From positions 674,827 through 738,826 of the forward strand of contig CAYOJW010000002.1 in the NCBI GenBank assembly GCA_964404445.1: a stretch of 64,000 nt of DNA. The letters run 5' to 3'. Each line of letters begins with the position of its first letter. Position 1 is the first letter of the stretch. The position numbers and the translations under genes are program-made. Below the pieces are notes generated by a model that worked only from the letters and a program-made list of their open reading frames with translations, ran no database searches and was not told the origin of the DNA. Shown in pieces: positions 41,832-48,044 of the stretch. The stretch is from UBA2336 sp964404445 (lineage in GTDB: Bacteria > Bacteroidota > Bacteroidia > Cytophagales > Cyclobacteriaceae).

Positions 41832-41927
41832 ATATTTTTAATTTATAGAGCCTTACGGCAGGCCGTAAAGTATTGTTAAATTCGCACCCGTCTGTTACTA
41901 AAACAGGCTTAAAATTAACGAAAAGTC

Positions 41928-43676
41928 ATGTTAAGAACTCATACCTGCGGTGAATTGCGTTTAACCCATGCCGGACAAACCGTTACGTTAACCGGATGGG
42001 TGCAACGCCAGCGCGACAAGGGCAGTATTTTGTGGATCGATTTGCGCGACCGTTACGGCATCACACAATTATTTTTTGAAGAAGGTAGCACTCCGGCCGA
42101 ACTGATGGCAAACGCCAAATCGGTAGGCCGTGAATATGTGATCCAGGCAAAGGGCGTTGTTACCGAACGGCTCTCGAAAAACGATAAACTGCCTACGGGC
42201 GATATTGAAGTCAAGGTTACGGAACTAACCGTTTTGAATACGGCTAAAACTCCGCCTTTCACCATCGAAGACAATACCGATGGCGGGGATGAACTGCGCA
42301 TGAAATACCGCTACTTAGATTTGAGAAGAAATCCGGTACGTGAAAGTTTACAGTTACGTCATAAAGTAGCGCAGCAAACCCGTGCGTTTTTAGATTCACA
42401 AAACTTCATTGAAGTAGAAACACCGGTACTCATTAAATCAACACCCGAAGGCGCACGCGATTTTGTTGTTCCTTCACGCATCAATCAGGGTGAATTTTAT
42501 GCCTTGCCGCAATCGCCACAAACATTTAAACAGTTGTTGATGGTGTCGGGCTTCGACCGGTATTACCAGATTGTAAAATGTTTCCGCGATGAAGATTTGC
42601 GTGCCGACCGCCAGCCGGAGTTTACGCAAATCGACTGCGAGATGTCGTTCATTACACAAGAAGATATTCTCAATACGTTTGAAGGATTGGTGCGTCACCT
42701 TTTCAAAACAGTTAAAAACATCGACCTCCCATCGGTACCCCGTATGGCGTACGATGAAGCCATGCGCCTGTACGGATCGGATAAACCCGATACCCGTTTC
42801 GATATGCAGTTTGTCGAAATTAAAAACCTGACAGGAGGAAAAAACTTCCAGGTGTTTGACAGTGCTGAATTAGTGGTTGGTATTTGTGCAAAAGGTTGTG
42901 CGGAATATACCCGTAAGCAAATTGATGAACTTACCGAATACGTTAAGCGTCCGCAGGTTGGTGCAAAGGGTTTGGTGTATGTGCAATGTAAAGCTGACGG
43001 AACGTTCAAATCATCGGTTGATAAATTTTATACTGCCGATGATCTGAAAGCATGGGCTGAAAAATTCAATGCGCAACCGGGCGATTTATTGCTAATCCTC
43101 TCGGGCGAAAAAAATGCTGTACGCAAACAACTGAATGAACTCCGCTTGCTAATGGGCGAAAAACTCGGCTTCCGCGATAAAAATAAATTTGCGGCCTTGT
43201 GGGTGATTGACTTCCCACTTTTGGAGTGGGACGAAGAAACCAAACGCTACCACGCCATGCACCATCCGTTTACATCGCCCAAGCCGGACGATATTAAATT
43301 ACTTGATACCCATCCGGGCGATGTGCGTGCCAATGCGTACGACATGGTGATTAACGGAACCGAAGTAGGTGGTGGTTCTATTCGTATTCACGACCGCGCC
43401 ACACAATCGATGATGTTTAATCACTTGGGCTTTACGCCCGAAGAGGCAAAGAAACAATTTGGCTTTCTGTTGGAAGCCTTTGAATACGGTGCGCCTCCGC
43501 ACGGTGGTATTGCTTTTGGTTTCGATCGTTTGTGCTCCATTTTTGGCGGGGCTGATTCCATTCGCGATTTCATCGCGTTTCCTAAAAACAACTCAGGCCG
43601 CGATGTAATGATCGACAGTCCGTCAACCATTTCAGATGAACAGTTGAAAGAGTTGGGGATTCTGGTAAAAAACTGA
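41928..43676 (+). CDS. aspS: Aspartate--tRNA ligase
   Basis: The 582-residue class IIb synthetase has the N-terminal anticodon-binding OB domain (TLTGWVQRQRDKGSILWIDLRDRYG), motif 2 with the flipping loop (CFRDEDLRADRQPEFTQID), the bacterial GAD insertion (about 290-410), and motif 3 (GIAFGFDRL). It charges tRNA-Asp. The length is that of bacterial AspRS. Confidence 0.97.
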   Translation: MLRTHTCGELRLTHAGQTVTLTGWVQRQRDKGSILWIDLRDRYGITQLFFEEGSTPAELMANAKSVGREYVIQAKGVVTERLSKNDKLPTGDIEVKVTELTVLNTAKTPPFTIEDNTDGGDELRMKYRYLDLRRNPVRESLQLRHKVAQQTRAFLDSQNFIEVETPVLIKSTPEGARDFVVPSRINQGEFYALPQSPQTFKQLLMVSGFDRYYQIVKCFRDEDLRADRQPEFTQIDCEMSFITQEDILNTFEGLVRHLFKTVKNIDLPSVPRMAYDEAMRLYGSDKPDTRFDMQFVEIKNLTGGKNFQVFDSAELVVGICAKGCAEYTRKQIDELTEYVKRPQVGAKGLVYVQCKADGTFKSSVDKFYTADDLKAWAEKFNAQPGDLLLILSGEKNAVRKQLNELRLLMGEKLGFRDKNKFAALWVIDFPLLEWDEETKRYHAMHHPFTSPKPDDIKLLDTHPGDVRANAYDMVINGTEVGGGSIRIHDRATQSMMFNHLGFTPEEAKKQFGFLLEAFEYGAPPHGGIAFGFDRLCSIFGGADSIRDFIAFPKNNSGRDVMIDSPSTISDEQLKELGILVKN

Positions 43677-43860
43677 TTCCAATAATTATTGGGAATATGT
43701 AAATCTTAACTGAATATTATTTTTAACCGCAGAGGCGCTGAGAACGCTAAGTTTTTTTTTGACTTTGCGTTTTCTCTTTTTCACCACGGAGGGCACTGAG
43801 AAACATTCGCGGCTTCTCACAGAGAGCAAGACCTGCTCCGTAAACCTCCGTAAACTCAAT

Positions 43861-44063
43861 GGTTAAAATCACATAACATCAAAACCACTTTGCTTTATAG
43901 CGGGGTAGGAAAAAAGGATTTAAAAAAATTAAAAGTCCATTAGATAGCCTTTAACCAACTGCGCCTTTTGGGTATCTCTGGCGTTGCGCATTTTGAGTAT
44001 CTATACTTATTCACCTGAAAATCAAGATTGTAGGGATGGCTGAGTTGCGTATATTTGGGAGTT
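43861..44063 (+). repeat. Dispersed ~205-bp repeat A, copy 1
   Basis: The sequence matches 62264-62469 in the same orientation along its whole length, most strongly in the last 50 bases (ctgaaaatcaagattgtagg, then gatggctgagtt and cgtatatttgggagtt). Homology ends exactly at GGGAGTT, after which the flanks differ. It also contains near-direct repeats of the form tgcgcattttgagtat. It resembles an attachment site with a built-in promoter. Confidence 0.7.
44028..44057 (+). promoter_or_regulatory. Bacteroidetes-type promoter at the end of repeat A (copy 1)
   Basis: TTG (44028-44030), 19 bases, TATATTTG (44050-44057) fits the consensus TTTG-N19-TAnnTTTG exactly in the -7 box and in spacing. Transcription would begin near the GTT junction at 44061 and run into the ankyrin gene about 60 bases on. 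Confidence 0.65.
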
Positions 44064-45109
44064 GGCGGCAAGTTTTGACGACACAGTGGATACGACTTTA
44101 TTACATCAAAAGAAAGAGATAAATGAGTTTTGGATGGACAGACAACGACCTTGATGATTCACTCTTTGCGGAGTTTGTAAAAGACAAACCTGATGAGCAA
44201 AGAATACGTAACTTGATAGCTAAAGGTGCCAATATAAATGCAGTTGACTGTAAAGGTGACAGCGTTTTAATTGACGCTATCTCAAACATCCAAGATGGAC
44301 TGGACATAAAATTTATTCAACTGCTTATTGACTTAGGAGCAGACCTTGATTACGCAGAAGAAGGTTTTAACTGTTTGTTTAATGCAGCACTAACTCAAGA
44401 GCCAGAAGTAGTTGAACTATTACTAAAAGCTGGTGCAAATCCAAACTGTGTATCAAGCGATACTGCTGAATCACTTTTAGATTGGGCAGAGTTTGACCAA
44501 TTTTTTGAAAAAACGGAAAACAGAGGCGGTGCAGAGCCAATGCAAAAAATCGTTCAGCTATTAAAAGATTACGGAGCAAAATCAATTTCTGAAATCTTTG
44601 CCGACAAACCTGAAAAATTTCTCACTGTATTTGCAGGATATAATCCGACAGGTATTCATACTCTGAAAGGCTACCTGAAGCCTGAAAGTATTCCTAATGC
44701 TGACAAAAGTTTCATTGACACTTTTATCAATTGGGTAGCAACTAATCCTGACAAATGGGGCGAATATAAATATCAGGACGGTATGAAAATTTTAAACCCG
44801 CCAGACATATCTGTTTTACGACAGCATAATGAGTTAGGACTACAATTGGCAAAGACAATTCGCAAATTGGCTAACTCTGACATTGAGGTGAAATATTACT
44901 TTGTAAATCCTGACGACTTAGAAAAAAATAGAGTGAGAAATGTTGAGCATATTACAATTAAGGAGGACGAGAAGTAAACCAGCCACCAACAAGGTATTGC
45001 CAAAAGCGGGGCTGAACGGCTTCGATTGGGCATTTGTGCAAGGTTCAACATTCGTTCTCCGTTTGAACTTTTGTGCTATAAATCCGCCACTGCGGCAAGC
45101 GCCAAAACG
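44062..45109 (+). mobile_element. Cassette-like unit 1 (ankyrin gene)
   Basis: The unit starts at G|TTGGCGGC (44061-44069) and its 3' site begins with GCCACCAAC (44982-44990), complementary at 8 of 9 positions to the start, and ends at the next G|TT (45109). This is how a gene cassette integrated between integron sites looks. No integrase gene is in the window. Confidence 0.5.
44123..44977 (+). CDS. Ankyrin-repeat protein
   Basis: The 284-residue protein has about three ankyrin repeats in its first 145 residues (IRNLIAKGANINAVDCKGDS, IQLLIDLGADLDYAEEGFN, VELLLKAGANPNC). A C-terminal half without recognised domain follows, ending very charged. No signal peptide is present. Base composition is AT-rich. 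It is the only gene of the first cassette-like unit and probably served by the promoter in repeat A. Function unknown. Confidence 0.78.
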   Translation: MSFGWTDNDLDDSLFAEFVKDKPDEQRIRNLIAKGANINAVDCKGDSVLIDAISNIQDGLDIKFIQLLIDLGADLDYAEEGFNCLFNAALTQEPEVVELLLKAGANPNCVSSDTAESLLDWAEFDQFFEKTENRGGAEPMQKIVQLLKDYGAKSISEIFADKPEKFLTVFAGYNPTGIHTLKGYLKPESIPNADKSFIDTFINWVATNPDKWGEYKYQDGMKILNPPDISVLRQHNELGLQLAKTIRKLANSDIEVKYYFVNPDDLEKNRVRNVEHITIKEDEK

Positions 45110-45117
45110 TTGGCGGC
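44982..45117 (+). repeat. attC-like site 1
   Basis: The outer boxes are GCCACCAAC (44982-44990) and GTTGGCGGC (45109-45117). Inner complements TTGCC / GGCAA lie just inside, and GTTCAA / TTGAAC form a central hairpin, so the strand can fold into a long stem as integron attC sites do. Its right end CCGCC-N20-GTT recurs in three other sites in the window. Core boxes deviate from the strict RYYYAAC consensus. Confidence 0.5.
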
Positions 45118-45751
45118 AAGGTACGGGACGAGTTATCAAACAAAGTTATTTAGACAATGGAGAAAATGAACATCGACATTAATCTTTCAGGACAAGAGGA
45201 AGGAAAGTTTAGGACTCTTTACTTAGTATTAGGATCTCTCGGACTTGTTTACGTTACCTTGACTTTTGCATTACCGGACTTAGGACTAAGACATTATTAT
45301 TTCGCGTGGATAGTCTTTTTACCCGGCTTTATTGAAGCAATACTTTACGGACTTGGAAAAAAGAGAATATTCGCTGACAACTTTCCCTACTTAAGAATTA
45401 ATGAAGAGCGAATAGAAAAAAGTAAAGGCGGACTTTTTAGCAAACTCGACATTAATAATTGGACTGACATAAAAGCAATAGAAATAAAACTATTTGAAAT
45501 CCAACTGACTACCATTGACAACAAATTAAAGAAAGTGGACTTAACAAGTTTGACCGATGACAATCTGAAAATTGTTAAGGAGTTTGTGACAACTTTAAAA
45601 AATAAAAGAGGACTGTGATGCCCAGCCGCCAACAAAATGCATAATCAATGACGGGGTTCGGTGCAAATTTGTAGTTTAGTTTTTCAAATTACGTTTGGTG
45701 TCGTGGGACAGTGAAGCGCTTCGAAGACCCGCCACTGCAAATAGCTAAACG
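45110..45751 (+). mobile_element. Cassette-like unit 2
   Basis: It starts with GTTGGCGGC (45109-45117), and its own 3' site opens with GCCGCCAAC (45625-45633), a perfect 9-bp complement. It ends at G45751|TT. It contains a single small gene. This is the best-formed cassette in the window. Confidence 0.5.
45166..45618 (+). CDS. Small two-helix membrane protein, PH-like C-terminus
   Basis: The protein of about 150 residues has two hydrophobic helices (about 17-35 and 45-62) followed by a soluble domain with the strand pattern of bacterial PH-like domains (YLRINEERIEKSKGG, LDINNWTDIKAIEIK). The start may be 45157 (MEKMNIDIN) or 45166. It is the only gene of its unit, AT-rich, and of unknown function. 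Confidence 0.6.
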   Translation: MNIDINLSGQEEGKFRTLYLVLGSLGLVYVTLTFALPDLGLRHYYFAWIVFLPGFIEAILYGLGKKRIFADNFPYLRINEERIEKSKGGLFSKLDINNWTDIKAIEIKLFEIQLTTIDNKLKKVDLTSLTDDNLKIVKEFVTTLKNKRGL

Positions 45752-45759
45752 TTATGAGC
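45625..45759 (+). repeat. attC-like site 2
   Basis: It begins with GCCGCCAAC and ends at G45751|TTATGAGC. The right half has the shared CCGCCACTGC, then AACGTT 22 bases later, as in site 1. The right box (GTTATGAGC) belongs to the following unit and therefore differs from the left box, as expected in an array. Confidence 0.5.
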
Positions 45760-45801
45760 AATGCAGCCGACAAGCCCAACTAAAAAGACTCATAAGAATT
45801 G

Positions 45802-46410
45802 ATGAATAAAGACAATATCATAGAAACTCAAATCGAACCTTTATTGGATTACTTCAAAAAAGTAATTCCACTTAATAAGGAAGAAAAAGAGTTGGTTATT
45901 GAGAGTTTTCAACCTCGACTTTACCGCAAACGACAATATGTTTTGCAGGAAGGAGATGTTTGTACGCATTTCAATTTTGTGGTTCGTGGTTGCCTTCGTA
46001 TGTACACAATTGACGGCAAAGGAGACCCACACATTCTTCAGTTTGCTCACGAAAATTGGTGGATTACCGATATGGCGAGTTTTTATCACAAAGAGGACTC
46101 CTTACTCAATATTGATGCCTTAGAAGACACAATGGTATTACAAATCAACTTTAAAAACCTTACAGGGCTTTTCGATAAGGCACCAAAATTTAACCGTATA
46201 TTCAGAGTATTGATTGAGAACAGCAATATTGCTTTGCAAAACCGTTTATTGCAAAACATCAGTATATCGGCAGAAGAACGGTATTTGTCATTTCTAAAAA
46301 CCTATCCCAACTTAGTCAACCGATTACCACAGACACAAATTGCAGCCTATTTAGGTATTACCCCGGAATTTGTAAGTCGCATTAGAAACAATCAGACTAA
46401 AAAATCTTAA
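45802..46410 (+). CDS. Crp/Fnr-family transcriptional regulator
   Basis: The 202-residue protein has a cyclic-nucleotide-binding-type beta-roll (about 15-125: RQYVLQEGDVCTHFNFVVRGCLR) and a C-terminal helix-turn-helix (LPQTQIAAYLGITPEFVSRIR). It belongs to the Bacteroidetes group of short Crp-like regulators. It precedes two small metabolic genes in the same unit and may regulate them: an inverted repeat lies just downstream at 46446-46477. Confidence 0.88.
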   Translation: MNKDNIIETQIEPLLDYFKKVIPLNKEEKELVIESFQPRLYRKRQYVLQEGDVCTHFNFVVRGCLRMYTIDGKGDPHILQFAHENWWITDMASFYHKEDSLLNIDALEDTMVLQINFKNLTGLFDKAPKFNRIFRVLIENSNIALQNRLLQNISISAEERYLSFLKTYPNLVNRLPQTQIAAYLGITPEFVSRIRNNQTKKS

Positions 46411-46445
46411 ACTACATCAATACTATTTCTTGACTTAGTTCATTG

Positions 46446-46477
46446 GTGCAAAGTCTTATCTCGTTGCACCTTTGCAC
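46446..46477. promoter_or_regulatory. Inverted repeat upstream of the reductase gene
   Basis: GTGCAAAG (46446-46453) and CTTTGCAC (46470-46477) are a perfect 8-bp inverted repeat with a 16-base gap. The right arm also contains a CACCTTTG resembling a weak -7 box. It is a candidate operator for the Crp-like regulator encoded just upstream. Confidence 0.4.
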
Positions 46478-46514
46478 TATCAAATTATTTATTAATTCTA
46501 AAAAAGAAATAGAA

Positions 46515-47165
46515 ATGAACACAACAAAAAAAGTAGCCGTAATTGGCTTGGGAAACATTGGTAAAGTAGTTGCCAAAAATTTAGTAAAAGGTAATCGTCC
46601 TGTAATTGTTGCTACCCGAAATCTGGAAGATGCACAAGCTTATGCAGGTGAATTAGGAATCCTTGCCACTGCAACAGAAACAGCAGATGCTATTCGACAA
46701 GCAGACATCGTGATTTTATCGGTTTGGTTTAATACCATCGGTGAATTCATGAAGCAATATGCCAATGAATTGAATGGTAAAATCATCATTGACCCCTCTA
46801 ATCCAATTGCGCCCGATGACAATGGTGGTTTCAAAAAAATCATTGGAGAAAAAGAAAGTGCCGGATTGATTAATGCCTCTTTGCTTCCAAGCGGTGCAAC
46901 AATGGCTAAAGCATTGGGAACATTGGGAGCAGCTTCGTTAGAAAGTGCGGCATTTCAAACACCTGAAAAAGCAACACTGTTTTATGCCACAGACAATACC
47001 AACATAAATTCAGATGTAGAGCAACTCATTAAAGACAACGGTTTTGAACCTGTACGAGTAGGCGGTTTGAACCAATCTATCAGAATTGAAGTTTTTGGTG
47101 ATTTGCACGAGTTTGGTGCATTGGGTAAAACCGTAACCGCTACTGAAGCTAAAAGCAAAATCTGA
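46515..47165 (+). CDS. NADPH-dependent F420-reductase-like oxidoreductase
   Basis: The 216-residue protein has a Rossmann NAD(P) loop VIGLGNIGKVVAKNL (residues 8-22) with ATRN after the second strand, suggesting NADPH. It continues in the pattern of F420-dependent NADP reductase relatives (ADIVILSVWFNTIGE, KIIIDPSNP). Bacteroidetes do not make F420, so the family name only reflects fold. The start at 46515 fits the loop position. It is likely co-regulated with the next gene. Confidence 0.82.
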   Translation: MNTTKKVAVIGLGNIGKVVAKNLVKGNRPVIVATRNLEDAQAYAGELGILATATETADAIRQADIVILSVWFNTIGEFMKQYANELNGKIIIDPSNPIAPDDNGGFKKIIGEKESAGLINASLLPSGATMAKALGTLGAASLESAAFQTPEKATLFYATDNTNINSDVEQLIKDNGFEPVRVGGLNQSIRIEVFGDLHEFGALGKTVTATEAKSKI

Positions 47166-47233
47166 TGAATTGTTGAATGATAATTTGTTGCAGTAGCCAA
47201 AAGCTATTGCAACAAATTTTTAAGCAGAGCATT

Positions 47234-47671
47234 ATGGAATACAGGAAAGAAAATAATACGTTTTATATCCGTTTGGATAAAGACGAGAGTTTGACCGAAG
47301 GTATTAAAGAGATTTGCAGAAAAGAAACCATTCAAGCGGGTTATTTTCAAGGTATCGGAGCTTGTGATTATGCTATTCTTGGAACTTATATTCCTGAAAA
47401 AAATGACTTTACCGAACACCGTATTTCGGGTATGTTGGAAATGATTTCTTTAACGGGAAATATAACAACCGACCAAAACAACGAACCCTTTTTGCACAGT
47501 CACGCCAGTTTTTCGTATTTAGATAAAAATGGAAATGTAATGCTAACGGGTGGACATCTTTTGGAAGCACGCATCAGTTATACCGGAGAAATTATTTTAA
47601 CTCAATCCGAAGAAAAAATTGGAAGAACGATTGACCCAAAAACCAGAATCGAAATTTGGAAATTATCGTAA
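47234..47671 (+). CDS. PPC/DUF296 domain protein
   Basis: The 145-residue protein matches the PPC (DUF296) domain, a trimeric alpha/beta fold: FYIRLDKDESLTEGIKEI, FQGIGACDYAILGTY, LTGNITTDQNNEPFLHSHASFSYLDKNG and GGHLLEARI. The HxH near residue 87 may bind metal. In plants the domain goes with AT-hook proteins; stand-alone bacterial ones have no proven role. The start at 47234 removes a non-conserved upstream stretch. Confidence 0.82.
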   Translation: MEYRKENNTFYIRLDKDESLTEGIKEICRKETIQAGYFQGIGACDYAILGTYIPEKNDFTEHRISGMLEMISLTGNITTDQNNEPFLHSHASFSYLDKNGNVMLTGGHLLEARISYTGEIILTQSEEKIGRTIDPKTRIEIWKLS

Positions 47672-47698
47672 ATTATTAGCAGTAAAAAATAATTTAAA

Positions 47699-47878
47699 AT
47701 GAACAAAATGCTTTTAACAGATAAGAACAGTATATCGGCATTAATTACACGTTTAGCACCTGGTATAGTGGTATTTCCGCACGGAGTTCAAAAATTATTG
47801 GGTTGATTTGGCGGATATGGATTTCGGGGAACAATGGACTTTATGACGCAGAGTGTTCATTCTTCGTATCAGCATTAG
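47699..47878 (+). pseudogene. Degraded DoxX-family gene
   Basis: The frame reads ITRLAPGIVVFPHGVQKLLG, then a TGA at 47804-47806 where the family has Trp, then FGGYGFRGTMDFMTQ, before losing similarity and stopping at 47876. This is the N-terminal third of a DoxX-type membrane protein. Both an in-frame stop and a lost 3' end show it is dead. It lies at the right end of the accessory array. Confidence 0.78.
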
Positions 47879-47885
47879 CGCTAAA

Positions 47886-47922
47886 AATCCCGCCCATCGC
47901 CAATACGCGACCCGTTAGCATC
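47886..47922 (+). repeat. Partial attC-like site 3
   Basis: Only the right half is present: CCGCCC (47890) and, 24 bases later, G47914|TTAGCATC, matching the right halves of sites 1, 2 and 4. It closes the accessory array 120 bases before the end of the CHAT gene. The left half is missing, probably lost with the 3' part of the DoxX gene. Confidence 0.4.
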
Positions 47923-48044
47923 AACAACTCTGATTCAAAAACTTTCTCAGAAAAAAAACAAAACACCCACCCGCTTTTGCGGTACTGAAACCGCAACGTT
48001 CCCACTCTGACCTTAATCTAAAGTCTAAAGTCTAACATCTAACC

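Larger units (their letters stand above)
43677..44122. other. Gene-free stretch with two kinds of repeat
   Basis: After aspS, 43722-43850 holds degenerate words of the accgcagaggcgctgaga and caccacggagggcactgaga kind, often seen around GxxExxY genes but here without one. From 43861 to 44063 follows a ~205-bp repeat shared with 62264-62469, described separately. From 44062 the first cassette-like accessory unit begins. No open frame of substance is present. Confidence 0.6.

Noticed and set aside
43722..43850. Repeat-rich stretch considered as a CRISPR array
   Set aside because: The words are degenerate and irregularly spaced, with no spacer pattern and no cas genes in the window.
44028..44057. 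Repeat A considered as an insertion sequence end
   Set aside because: No transposase, no terminal inverted repeats and no target duplication were found; the conserved end is a promoter followed by GTT.
47803..47988. 61-codon plus-strand frame
   Set aside because: It lies across the DoxX pseudogene and an attC-like half site in another frame and has no recognisable content.
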